Part shown: piece after piece, positions 50,524-58,729 of the stretch
How positions within the stretch are numbered: position 1 is the stretch's first letter
Layout: the number at the start of each line of letters is the position of its first letter
From: Rickettsiales bacterium
Lineage (GTDB): Bacteria; Pseudomonadota; Alphaproteobacteria; G027485855
DNA length: 64,000 nt
NCBI GenBank assembly: GCA_027485855.1
Contig: JAIXQD010000030.1
Span: 186,001-250,000, forward strand
Direction: 5' to 3'
Notes under the pieces: generated by a model
The model's database searches: none
Seen by the model: only the letters and a program-made list of their open reading frames with translations
Told to the model about the DNA's origin: nothing
Translations under genes and position numbers: made by a program

Positions 50524-52692
50524 ATGAGTGACGACGAAAAATCCCTCTCGCCACTTGTGATTGATGCCGCGCAAACCGGCCTGTTCTGGCAAAGCCTTGG
50601 CGGTAATAACGACGACCGCATCGGCGGCAACACCCATGTTTATAGCTATGTTGACCCGCAAAAACCAACCGAGGCGCCACTTCGCATTATGGTTGAGCTG
50701 GGCTTGATGTTTGGTAGTCGTCGGCGTCATGGGGTTGATGAGCTCTTCCCCGATATGTCTGACTTTTTCGTCAATAAACATACGCCCGACATTAAGCCTC
50801 GCCAGCCGGTTGAGGCTTTGTTTTTAACCCATGGTCACGCCGACCATGTGGGCGCTGTGGCGCATTATCTTAATCTTGGTTATGAGCTGCCGCCCATTTA
50901 TGCGCCGCAACTGACTGTCAGAACTTTGCTTAATCAGCTGGCTCGCCAAAAAATACCGTCCGATGTTCTGGCGCGGCTGCAAATTCATGTGCTGCAAGAC
51001 CAAATTCCCGTAGGCGTGGGGCCTTTTGTGATTATGCCCTTTACGGTATCGCACTCATTTGGTTTTTCCATGGGCTTTGGCATTAGCACGCCCACGGCCA
51101 ATGTTTTCCACTCGGGCGATTTAAAGGCCGATACCACAACCGAGCTGGGCGCTACCGATTTTGGCGCGCTGGCACGTTGGGCGCGCGATAACAAAGTGGC
51201 CGCCTTGATGATGGATAGCACGGCCGCGCCAAAGCCTGGTTTTACCACGGCTGAAAGCACCGTGCGCGATGAATTGGTCAGGCTTATCAAAGAGCAACCT
51301 AAAAAACGTTTCATTGCCGCCGTTATGGCGCAAAACCATCAGCGGCTTGATACGTTGGCCGCTGTTGCTGCCGCCACCAATCGGGTGATGCTGGTAACCG
51401 GTGATGCTATTCAAAATAGCTTGCGGGCGCTACGCGATGCCGGCATTGATTTTGAGCAAAAATACGGCTGCAAAATTATTTCTGACCCGGCCAAGGTGCA
51501 GCTTGCTCTTGTGCCGCCCGTTCAGCGCCGTGATGAGATAAAGCGCTTAGCCCGCCGCATCGAGCAGCTTGCTACACAACAGCAGCAGCTTAAAAATGGT
51601 GGAGCGGCTTTGCTCTTGCGCGAGAAAGAATCCGAGAACCGTAAACTTAATAACGTCATGGGCAAAATACAGCGTCAAATCAACGCGCTGTCGAGCGGTG
51701 ATGATGTATTGGGCGAGGTTGAAATTTTAACCGAGCAGCTGCAAATTAAAAACGCTCAGCGCGCCGAACTGGAAATTGCCATAGCTGAATTGCGCCGTGG
51801 TGATGCCGCTTTATCAATCAAGCGTCTCGGCGCTGAGCTGAGCAAAGTACGTGCACGTCACAAGCGCCTTTCCGAGCTTGAAGAGAGCGGCCTGCGCCCC
51901 GAGCAAACTTTGGTGGTAGCCAGCGGTACGCAGGGCGAGCCTTTGGCTAATCTTTATAAATATGCGCATGGCCAGCACGACCATCTTAAGCGCAACCCGC
52001 GGCAGGATGTGGTTTTGCTGTCGGCCATCATAATTCCCGGTAATGACAATGCGGTATCGCGCCTTGTTAACAAACTAGATCTGGAAAAAATTCCGGTCAT
52101 CACGGCCGATAAAGCCACTATCCATTCATCCGGTCATGGGGCGCAGCTCGATCTTAAAAAATATTACGACACTTTGCAGCCGCGCTCGGTTGTGCCCATG
52201 CATGGCGATGTCGAGCAGCTGACCATGCACAAACGTTGGATTAAAGATTGCGGCTTTGTGCCGCTGTTGCTTTCAAGCAATGCGCAAATCGTAACAATTA
52301 CGGCAGAGGGTGCAAGGCTGGTTGCTGGCCCGCGCCCCATGGAGCGCTGGATTGGCGCACGGCAAGTGGGCAGCTTTGCCTCGCCCGTTTATGAATATGT
52401 GTTCAACCTTGATACGCAGGGCCGCCCCTTGATGGGCCTGCCGCAGCAGCCCTTCATTACGCCGCAGCCATTGCGCCCCGTGCCGCCGCCTATATCGTCG
52501 GCGCCGGCCAATAGCAATTCTGGTCAAGATAACTCAGGGCAAGAGGCGGGCGACAATGCCGCACGCCTCTTTGGTGGCAGACCGGCCGGCCTGCAGCATG
52601 GCCCTGGCAATAATATCGATAATACACGTCTGCCAGCGCCGCGTCGGCCAATCACTCATATACCGATACATCGTCGTCCTTGGAGACGGTAA
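50524..52692 (+). CDS. RNase J-like metallo-beta-lactamase nuclease with coiled-coil insertion
   Basis: A 722-residue nuclease of the MBL/beta-CASP class. The metal motif is LFLTHGHADHVGAVAHYL (His103, His105, Asp107, His108), then TVSHSFGFSMGF, VFHSGDLKADTT, GDAIQNSLRAL, SGTQGEPLANLYKYAHGQH, ATIHSSGHGAQLDLKKYY and VVPMHGD. RNase J degrades and processes mRNA. Normal RNase J is about 550 residues; here roughly residues 334-456 are a charged coiled coil (EIKRLARRIEQLATQQQQLK and on) inside the beta-CASP part, and the C-terminus is proline/arginine rich. The N-terminus differs from standard RNase J. GGGAG lies upstream. It may be a specialised paralogue. Confidence 0.8.
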   Translation: MSDDEKSLSPLVIDAAQTGLFWQSLGGNNDDRIGGNTHVYSYVDPQKPTEAPLRIMVELGLMFGSRRRHGVDELFPDMSDFFVNKHTPDIKPRQPVEALFLTHGHADHVGAVAHYLNLGYELPPIYAPQLTVRTLLNQLARQKIPSDVLARLQIHVLQDQIPVGVGPFVIMPFTVSHSFGFSMGFGISTPTANVFHSGDLKADTTTELGATDFGALARWARDNKVAALMMDSTAAPKPGFTTAESTVRDELVRLIKEQPKKRFIAAVMAQNHQRLDTLAAVAAATNRVMLVTGDAIQNSLRALRDAGIDFEQKYGCKIISDPAKVQLALVPPVQRRDEIKRLARRIEQLATQQQQLKNGGAALLLREKESENRKLNNVMGKIQRQINALSSGDDVLGEVEILTEQLQIKNAQRAELEIAIAELRRGDAALSIKRLGAELSKVRARHKRLSELEESGLRPEQTLVVASGTQGEPLANLYKYAHGQHDHLKRNPRQDVVLLSAIIIPGNDNAVSRLVNKLDLEKIPVITADKATIHSSGHGAQLDLKKYYDTLQPRSVVPMHGDVEQLTMHKRWIKDCGFVPLLLSSNAQIVTITAEGARLVAGPRPMERWIGARQVGSFASPVYEYVFNLDTQGRPLMGLPQQPFITPQPLRPVPPPISSAPANSNSGQDNSGQEAGDNAARLFGGRPAGLQHGPGNNIDNTRLPAPRRPITHIPIHRRPWRR

Positions 52693-52762
52693 TAAGCACA
52701 AGCTGGTCAAGCTGAAGCAATTAGAGTAGTTTGCGCCCGCGAGATAATTGCGGATTGTAGCT

Positions 52763-53329
52763 GTGCTGGAAATTTCAAATCTTACCATACAAAGAGGGAT
52801 GCGTTTGGTGCTGCGCGGCTTGTCGCTTGAGGCGCAGGCAGGGCAATTGCTTTGGGTGCGGGGCGCGAATGGCAGCGGTAAATCTACCTTGTTGCGTGCC
52901 TTAACCGGCTTGTTGCCGTGGCAAAGTGGCAGGCTGCGTTGGCAGGGGCAAAATATAGCACCGCAAAGCGCGGTATGGCGGCAAACAATTGGCTATTTAG
53001 GGCATGCGCATGGGTTGCTGGGCTCGTTAACTGCGCGGGCGCAATTGCCAGCGGCGGCCTTGGCACATTTTGGTTTGGCGGCTTTTGCCGATAAGCCCGT
53101 GCGGCAACTTTCGGCAGGGCAACAGCGGCGCTGTGCTTTAGCAAGGTTGGTTGCAAATACTGCACCGCTCTGGCTGCTTGATGAGCCAGACACGGCGCTT
53201 GATACGGCTCATCAGGCGCATTTAACCCGCTATCTTCAAGAGCATTTACAGCAAGGTGGCATTATTTTGCTGGCCGCGCACGCAGCCCCGGCCATAACGC
53301 CAGCGCATATCATTGAGCTTGCTACATGA
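52763..53329 (+). CDS. ccmA: Heme exporter ATPase CcmA
   Basis: ATP-binding subunit of the CcmAB transporter needed to release holo-CcmE. It has the Walker A LWVRGANGSGKSTLLRALTG, the signature PVRQLSAGQQRRCALARLV, and the Walker B LWLLDEPDTALDTAHQ. From the GTG at 52763 it has 188 residues, normal for CcmA; an upstream TTG at 52748 is less likely. It ends in ATGA with ccmB and heads the ccm operon. Confidence 0.93.
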   Translation: MLEISNLTIQRGMRLVLRGLSLEAQAGQLLWVRGANGSGKSTLLRALTGLLPWQSGRLRWQGQNIAPQSAVWRQTIGYLGHAHGLLGSLTARAQLPAAALAHFGLAAFADKPVRQLSAGQQRRCALARLVANTAPLWLLDEPDTALDTAHQAHLTRYLQEHLQQGGIILLAAHAAPAITPAHIIELAT

Positions 53330-53949
53330 GAAATTTTTTGCACATAGATCTGATGCGCCTATGGCAGCAGCGGGCGGTTATTTTGCAGGCCTGTGGTTTT
53401 GCCGCTTTGGCCGTGCTGTTGCCAGCTTTGGCGATTGGGCCTGATCAGGTGTTTTTAGCCAAAATTGCTTTGCCGCTATTATGGCTGGCGGCGGTTTTAG
53501 CCATATTGCTGGCCAGCGAACGGCTCTTTGACCAACTCATGCAAGATGATTTTTTGGCCAGCGCCTATATCGCTGGCTATGCTTGGTGGCAATTAGCGCT
53601 GATATTGTGGCTGACGCAGTTTTTATGTTTGGGGCTGCCGCTGCTCTTGTTGCTTTGTGTGGCGGGCAGTATGTTGGGCGTGGCTTTAACCAGCTTACCG
53701 CTGTTGGCGCTTGCCTTGCTGTTGGCTTTGCCAGTGCTGCAAGGCTTGGCTTTATGTGGGGCAGCTTTAGTGCAAGGCAGTCGAGCGGGCGGGCTGTTAT
53801 TATCGCTCTTGTTACTGCCGCTTTTGGTGCCCGTGTTAATTTTTGGCGCGGCGCTGGCGGTGTGGTGGCTGGCGGCTTTATTATGTTTAACCCTAACGCT
53901 GCTCTTGCCAGTTTTGGCCACAGCTTTATCTATGGCACATGAGGAGTAG
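53326..53949 (+). CDS. ccmB: Heme exporter permease CcmB
   Basis: Six-helix membrane partner of CcmA. It opens LHIDLMRLWQQRAVILQACG, and LLASERLFDQLMQDDFLASA is the family-typical segment after the second helix. It has 207 residues, slightly short of the usual 220. The ATG overlaps the ccmA stop. Confidence 0.92.
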   Translation: MRNFLHIDLMRLWQQRAVILQACGFAALAVLLPALAIGPDQVFLAKIALPLLWLAAVLAILLASERLFDQLMQDDFLASAYIAGYAWWQLALILWLTQFLCLGLPLLLLLCVAGSMLGVALTSLPLLALALLLALPVLQGLALCGAALVQGSRAGGLLLSLLLLPLLVPVLIFGAALAVWWLAALLCLTLTLLLPVLATALSMAHEE

Positions 53950-53950
53950 C

Positions 53951-54688
53951 ATGAGCAGGAGTGGCATGACCTTCGCCTTCGATTATCTGGCCAATCCGGC
54001 GCGCTTTAAGCGTCTTGCGGCGTGGCTGCGGCCCTTATGCGGCTGGCTGGCGCTGGCGCTGTTGCCGGTGGGTTTGTTGGGGGCTTTAGTGCTCGCACCG
54101 CCCGATTATCAGCAGGGCGATAGTGCACGCATTATGTATGTGCATGTGCCCAGCGCCTGGCTGGCTTTGGCGCTTTATGCTGCCATGGCTGTAGCGGCCT
54201 TATGTAGTTTAGTGTGGCGACACCCTTTGGCCGATTTGTTTTGCAGGGCCGCTGCCCCCGTGGGTGCCACTTTTACGGCGCTGTGTTTAATCACTGGCAG
54301 TATTTGGGGGTTGCCCATGTGGGGCACATGGTGGGTGTGGGATGCGCGCCTGACCAGTGTGTTGATTTTATTCCTATTATATCTTGGCTATATGGCGCTG
54401 CTCGATGCCTTTGCCCAGCCCCAGCGCGGCGAAAAGGCCGGTGCTTTGCTGTTGTTGCTGGGCGTGGTGAATTTGCCCATTATTAAATATTCGGTAGAGT
54501 GGTGGTACACGTTGCACCAAGGCAGCAGCATTAATCTTGTGGGCCGCGATGCGGTGCATATCAGCATGGCCTGGCCGCTGCATATTATGGGGCTGGCTTT
54601 TGCCGCCTTGGCGGGCTGGCTGGTGCTGCTGCGCCTTTTGGCGGAAATAAGCAAACGGGCACATTATTTACGCGAGCTAGCCGCATGA
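53951..54688 (+). CDS. ccmC: Heme transporter CcmC
   Basis: Membrane protein that loads heme onto CcmE at the periplasmic face. It has six helices with the tryptophan-rich WWD motif LPMWGTWWVWDARLTSVLIL and the conserved heme-ligand histidine regions IMYVHVPSAWLALALY and WYTLHQGSSINLVGRDAVHI. The ATG at 53951 has GAGGAG upstream and gives 245 residues. It ends in ATGA with ccmD. Confidence 0.95.
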   Translation: MSRSGMTFAFDYLANPARFKRLAAWLRPLCGWLALALLPVGLLGALVLAPPDYQQGDSARIMYVHVPSAWLALALYAAMAVAALCSLVWRHPLADLFCRAAAPVGATFTALCLITGSIWGLPMWGTWWVWDARLTSVLILFLLYLGYMALLDAFAQPQRGEKAGALLLLLGVVNLPIIKYSVEWWYTLHQGSSINLVGRDAVHISMAWPLHIMGLAFAALAGWLVLLRLLAEISKRAHYLRELAA

Positions 54689-54804
54689 GCTACGGACTTT
54701 ATGTTTTAGCAGCTTATAGCATAACCGGTGTTGGCTTAGCCCTGCTGGTATGGCGCAGCTGGCGCTTTTACAAAAAATATCACTCGCCACGTGATGACCA
54801 ATGA
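54685..54804 (+). CDS. ccmD: Heme exporter small subunit CcmD
   Basis: A 39-residue single-helix protein that bridges CcmABC and CcmE. It begins MSYGLYVLAAYSITGVGLAL and ends in a basic tail (WRFYKKYHSPRDDQ), the CcmD pattern. Its ATG overlaps the ccmC stop and its TGA overlaps a five-codon ORF that leads to ccmE. Its position between ccmC and ccmE confirms the call. Confidence 0.92.
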   Translation: MSYGLYVLAAYSITGVGLALLVWRSWRFYKKYHSPRDDQ

Positions 54805-54828
54805 AACCTAAAAGATGAAACCTAAGCA
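54801..54828 (+). repeat. 14-bp start-region duplication before ccmE (creates a five-codon ORF)
   Basis: ATGAAACCTAAAAG is followed directly by ATGAAACCTAAGCA. The first ATG (54801) overlaps the ccmD stop as ATGA and reads five codons (MKPKR) to a TGA at 54816-54818, which overlaps the true ccmE ATG (54815) again as ATGA. The chain of stops and starts is exact. Confidence 0.8.
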
Positions 54829-55252
54829 GGCGCGCCTTTTACTGTTGTTGCTTTTGGTGGGTGGCTTAGCGCTCACTGTGGCATTAACTTTGCGTGCCTT
54901 ATCTGAGCAGGTCAGTTTTTTCCGCACGCCCACGCAGCTGTTGCAGCAGCCCACTGATGCCGCGGTGCGCTTGGGTGGCCTCGTTAAAGAGCAATCGGTG
55001 CAACGACTGCCAAACAGCCCCACCATAGAATTTACCGTAACCGACTTAAAGCAAGAGCTGCGCGTGCGTTATACGGGCATTGTGCCCGACCTGTTCCGTG
55101 AAGGGCAGGGTGTGGTGGCCGAAGGCACGCTCGATGCCAGCGGCATTTTTATGGCCACAACTTTGCTGGCACGTCACGATGAAAATTATATGCCGCCCGA
55201 TGTTGCCAAAGCCTTGGGCTTGCCGGTCAATAGCAAGGGCGCGCCACCATGA
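54815..55252 (+). CDS. ccmE: Heme chaperone CcmE
   Basis: Periplasmic heme chaperone anchored by one N-terminal helix (LLLLLLLVGGLALTVALTLR). The OB-fold domain contains EFTVTDLKQELRVRYTGIVP and the covalent heme site LARHDENYMPP with His121 and Tyr125. It has 145 residues, normal. The start is preceded by a duplicated copy of itself; the downstream ATG is the one in frame with the whole protein. Confidence 0.95.
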   Translation: MKPKQARLLLLLLLVGGLALTVALTLRALSEQVSFFRTPTQLLQQPTDAAVRLGGLVKEQSVQRLPNSPTIEFTVTDLKQELRVRYTGIVPDLFREGQGVVAEGTLDASGIFMATTLLARHDENYMPPDVAKALGLPVNSKGAPP

Positions 55253-55290
55253 GTCTTTTGCCATGAGTCTTTTGCCATGAGCCTTTATGT
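55249..55290 (+). repeat. 14-bp start-region triplication before ccmF (two five-codon ORFs)
   Basis: ATGAGTCTTTTGCC occurs at 55249 and 55263, and ATGAGCCTTTATGT, the real ccmF start, at 55277. Each of the first two ATGs reads MSLLP and stops at a TGA that overlaps the next ATG. The first ATG itself overlaps the ccmE stop. This gives three linked ATGA junctions. Confidence 0.8.
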
Positions 55291-57178
55291 AGCCGAGCTT
55301 GGACATTACGCCCTGTGGCTGGCTTTTTGCGTCAGCCTGTTTGGCGCCTATTTTGGCGGGCGTGGTGTAAGCCATAACGCACCGGCAAAAGCTGCAAAAC
55401 TGGCCAGTGCGGCCGCTTTGGGTTTAGTGGCTATTGCTTATGCCGCCTTAACGCAAGCCTATATCAATAGCGATTTTACCTTGCTGAATGTGGTGAGCAA
55501 CAGCCACAGCGATAAGCCATTATTATATAAAATAAGCGGTGTTTGGGGCAATCATGAGGGCTCGCTGTTATTTTGGTGTTTGCTGTTGGCGGGCTTTGCG
55601 CGTGCGGTGCATAGTGCGCCTCGTGCACCCTTGCCGTTGCGCAGTTTGGCGGGTGGGCTATTGGCGCTGCTGTTGGCGGGGTTTTTGGCTTTATCACTTT
55701 TTACCGCCAACCCCTTTGCCCGCCTGCTTGAAGCCCCCGCCAATGGTCAGGATTTAAATCCTTTATTGCAGGATATTGGTTTAGCTATTCATCCGCCGTT
55801 GCTTTATTTGGGCTATGTTGGCTTTAGCGCGGTGTTTGCTTTGGCGCTTGCGGGCCTTTATTTGCGCGGCATTGATAAAAACTGGGCGCAATGGGTGCGG
55901 CCATGGGTGTTGCTGGCTTGGGGCTGTTTAACATTAGGCTTGGCCCTTGGCTCGTGGTGGGCTTATTACGAATTAGGCTGGGGTGGCTGGTGGTTTTGGG
56001 ACCCGGTTGAGAATGCCGCGCTTGTGCCGTGGCTGACGGGCACGGCGTTGTTGCATAGCTTAGTTACATTGCGGCAAAGCGGTGGCCTTAAACGGTGGAC
56101 GGTGCTATTGGCGCTGCTCACTTTTGCCACTTGTTTATTGGGCACATTTTTAGTGCGTTCAGGCGTGCTGACCTCGGTGCATGCTTTTGCCAACGACCCG
56201 GCCCGTGGTCTGGCGATATTGCTGCTTTTTGCTGTCACAGTTGGCGGCGCTTTAGCGCTTTATGCGTGGCGTGCGGCCGATTTACACAGCCCGCCACCCG
56301 CGGCCGCTTTTGGTCGTGAGGGGCAGTTGCAGCTCAATAATTTATTTATGGCCTGTGCAGCAGGTGTGGTGCTGCTGGGTACGGTTTACCCGCTATTGCT
56401 CGAGGCACTGGCTTTGCCGCCAGTGTCGGTTGGCGCACCTTTTTATAATAGCGTGGTGTTGCCGCTTTTTGTGCCGGCCCTGTTGCTGATGGGGCTGGCG
56501 CCTTTTGCTACAGCCAAACGCGCAGCGCCCTGGCCCGTTATGAAAAATATCATGCTGGCAGTGGCGGCATTATTGCTGGCGGCGCTACTCATTTGGGATA
56601 TTGGCTTAGGCTGGGGGTTGGGCGGCTTAGCTTTGGGCCTGTGGGTGATGGTTGGTACTATTTTTTATGCACGGCAGCATTGGCGGGCAGGCAATATTAG
56701 TGTGCAGCTGATGGTTTTGGCGCATTTTGGTTTTGCCTTGGCCGTGCTGGGCATGGCGGGCAGTGCTTTGGCGCAAAGCCGTGTGCTGCTGCTGCTGCCA
56801 GGGCAAAGTACGCATCTGGCCGGATATGATTTTAGTCTTATTGGTTTTTCGGCGGGCAATGATGGCAATTATGATTATACCCGCGCACATATTAATGTAA
56901 CCAAGGCAGGCACCCACACAATTTTGCTGCCTGAGAAACGCTGGTACCCTGTTGCAGAAATGGCCACAACGGAAGCCGCCATCAGCACCAATGGCCTGCG
57001 TGATTTATACGCAACCCTAGGCGACCAGCATGAAAATGGTTGGACGATGCGCTTTTATGTAAAGCCGCTTATGCCATGGTTGTGGTTTGGTGCGGCTTTG
57101 GTGGGGCTGGCGGCCATTGGTGGTGCGGCACGTTTATGGCGCAAGCAAGCGCAAGATGAGGCACAGCAAAATGCGTAG
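55277..57178 (+). CDS. ccmF: Cytochrome c heme lyase subunit CcmF
   Basis: Large membrane protein of the heme ligation complex with CcmH/I. It has 633 residues and many helices. Signatures are LYKISGVWGNHEGSLLFWCL, LLQDIGLAIHPPLLYLGYVG, the WWD motif WGGWWFWDPVENAALVPWLT and GTFLVRSGVLTSVHAFANDP. The C-terminal periplasmic part has LPEKRWYPVAEMATTEAAI and DLYATLGDQHENGWTMRFYV. The last 8 bp overlap ccmG. Confidence 0.96.
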   Translation: MSLYVAELGHYALWLAFCVSLFGAYFGGRGVSHNAPAKAAKLASAAALGLVAIAYAALTQAYINSDFTLLNVVSNSHSDKPLLYKISGVWGNHEGSLLFWCLLLAGFARAVHSAPRAPLPLRSLAGGLLALLLAGFLALSLFTANPFARLLEAPANGQDLNPLLQDIGLAIHPPLLYLGYVGFSAVFALALAGLYLRGIDKNWAQWVRPWVLLAWGCLTLGLALGSWWAYYELGWGGWWFWDPVENAALVPWLTGTALLHSLVTLRQSGGLKRWTVLLALLTFATCLLGTFLVRSGVLTSVHAFANDPARGLAILLLFAVTVGGALALYAWRAADLHSPPPAAAFGREGQLQLNNLFMACAAGVVLLGTVYPLLLEALALPPVSVGAPFYNSVVLPLFVPALLLMGLAPFATAKRAAPWPVMKNIMLAVAALLLAALLIWDIGLGWGLGGLALGLWVMVGTIFYARQHWRAGNISVQLMVLAHFGFALAVLGMAGSALAQSRVLLLLPGQSTHLAGYDFSLIGFSAGNDGNYDYTRAHINVTKAGTHTILLPEKRWYPVAEMATTEAAISTNGLRDLYATLGDQHENGWTMRFYVKPLMPWLWFGAALVGLAAIGGAARLWRKQAQDEAQQNA

Positions 57179-57686
57179 CACATTATGGCCCGCAATAATT
57201 TTTTTGCTGCTGCTGCTTATGCTGGCGGTAAGCCTATGGCGCAATCAGCAGCCTGCTACGGCCAATATGCTGGAACAGCCAATGCCGGCTTTTACGGCGC
57301 CACTGCTTTTTAGTGCGGGCGAATTAAGCAGCGAGCAATTACGCGGCAAGCCTTATATGCTCAATATTTTTGCCAGCTGGTGTTTGCCTTGTGTGGCCGA
57401 GCATCCGCAATTGCTGCAATTGGCCAAAAAGGCCCCGCTTTATGCTTTGGCTTATAAGGACAAGCCGGAAAACACCAAGGCTTTTTTGCAGCGCCGTGGC
57501 AACCCGTTTATTGCCTTGGCACAAGACAGCAATGGTCGTATCGCCATTGATTTGGGCGCAACCGGCGTGCCGGAAACATTTTTGATTGATGCTTCAGGCG
57601 TTATTCGTTATCGGCATCAAGGGCCCATCATGCCGCAAGATATGGAAACAATAGAGCAAATATGGCAAAAATTATCTGCACCCTAA
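57171..57686 (+). CDS. ccmG: Thiol:disulfide oxidoreductase CcmG/DsbE
   Basis: Membrane-anchored thioredoxin that reduces apocytochrome c in the periplasm. It has one anchor helix (LWPAIIFLLLLLMLAVSLW), then the fold with NIFASWCLPCVAEHPQLLQL (WCLPC redox site) and ATGVPETFLIDASGVIRYRH (cis-proline region). The ATG at 57171 inside the ccmF end gives 171 residues, normal; the longer open frame is a ccmF shadow. Confidence 0.93.
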   Translation: MRSTLWPAIIFLLLLLMLAVSLWRNQQPATANMLEQPMPAFTAPLLFSAGELSSEQLRGKPYMLNIFASWCLPCVAEHPQLLQLAKKAPLYALAYKDKPENTKAFLQRRGNPFIALAQDSNGRIAIDLGATGVPETFLIDASGVIRYRHQGPIMPQDMETIEQIWQKLSAP

Positions 57687-58060
57687 TTTGGCTGCTGGCA
57701 CTCATGCCCTCGGCCATGGCATTAGAAGGCGATGAGCCTTTAGCCAATGCCGCGCTGGAAGAGCGCGCGGTTGCCATTGGGCAAAGTTTGCGCTGCGTGG
57801 TGTGTGAGATGCAATCGGTGAATGATAGTCCGGCGGATATGGCGCGGGATGTGCGGCTGCTTATTCGTGAGCAATTACAGCAAGGCCAAAGTGATGCGGC
57901 CATTATGCACTTCATTCAAAGCCGCTATGGCGATAGTGTGTTGTTGCAGCCGCCCTTGCAGGCTACCACCATGCTGTTATGGCTTGCTGCGCCCTTGTTG
58001 TTGCTTTTTGGCGTCGTGCTGCTTTATCGGCAGCATCATAAGCAAGGGCCGCGCCCATGA
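57662..58060 (+). CDS. ccmH: Cytochrome c biogenesis protein CcmH
   Basis: Periplasmic thiol protein of the heme lyase complex. It has a signal peptide (MAKIICTLIWLLALMPSAMA), the redox motif QSLRCVVCEMQSVNDSPADM, ending DSVLLQPPLQATTMLLWLAA, then a C-terminal membrane helix. It has 132 residues, the short CcmH form. It overlaps ccmG by 25 bp and ccmI by ATGA. Confidence 0.93.
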   Translation: MAKIICTLIWLLALMPSAMALEGDEPLANAALEERAVAIGQSLRCVVCEMQSVNDSPADMARDVRLLIREQLQQGQSDAAIMHFIQSRYGDSVLLQPPLQATTMLLWLAAPLLLLFGVVLLYRQHHKQGPRP

Positions 58061-58626
58061 GTTGGCTATTTGTATCTTTGGCCGCCATGCTGACGGCTTT
58101 TGTTGCGCTGAGCATCGCGAGGCCCTTGGCGCACAGCAAGCAGTGGCGCAGTTTGCTGCTATTGCCGTTTATGGCTTTGGCGCTTTATGGCTGGCAGGGC
58201 AACCCCGATATGGCCGATATGCCTTGGCGCGATAATCCGGCGCGGCAGGCCCGCGCCCGCACCCTCGATGAGCTTGAGCAGCATTTGCGCGCCATGCAAA
58301 CCAAACCGCCCGCCATACCCACCACCGATGATTGGGTGCTTTTGGGGCGTTTGCAGCTGGCGCTGGGTGCCCGCCCCGAGGCCAAAAACGCCTTGCAAGA
58401 AGCAAGCCTGCAAGGCACCGATGGCGTGGCTGAGCTAATGTTGGCCAAGCTGATCTTGGCAGATGATGCGAATAATCGGGGTGCCGAAAAGCTGCTGTTG
58501 CAAGCCACGCACAAAAACCCGCAGCTTTTTCTGGCGTGGGTTTTTTTAGCTAGTTTTTACGAATCTCAAGGTGAAATGGCCAAAGCCGAACAAGCGCGTC
58601 AATTTTTGCAAAAAAACACCCAATAA
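58057..58626 (+). CDS. ccmI: Cytochrome c biogenesis protein CcmI (short form)
   Basis: Apocytochrome chaperone. Two N-terminal helices (LFVSLAAMLTAFVALSIARP and LLLLPFMALALYGW) flank a short basic loop. A TPR-like periplasmic part follows (TTDDWVLLGRLQLALGARPE, LFLAWVFLASFYESQGEMAK). It has 189 residues, shorter than many CcmI proteins because the long C-terminal TPR domain is absent. Last gene of the ccm operon. Confidence 0.88.
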   Translation: MSWLFVSLAAMLTAFVALSIARPLAHSKQWRSLLLLPFMALALYGWQGNPDMADMPWRDNPARQARARTLDELEQHLRAMQTKPPAIPTTDDWVLLGRLQLALGARPEAKNALQEASLQGTDGVAELMLAKLILADDANNRGAEKLLLQATHKNPQLFLAWVFLASFYESQGEMAKAEQARQFLQKNTQ

Positions 58627-58729
58627 TTACAATTATTTAGTGGCAATCATGCGCTTTGCTTGTGAAGCCAGATAAAATGGCCTATCCTCTTTTGCCTTTT
58701 GCTTCAAGGCGTTAACAAAGAGAGAGCCT

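Noticed and set aside
49938-52692. Horizontal transfer of the AT-rich gap plus the IscX-like and RNase J-like genes
   Set aside because: Only the gap is AT-rich; codon use in the nuclease gene looks like that of the neighbours by eye, and no mobility genes are present. A composition calculation would be needed.
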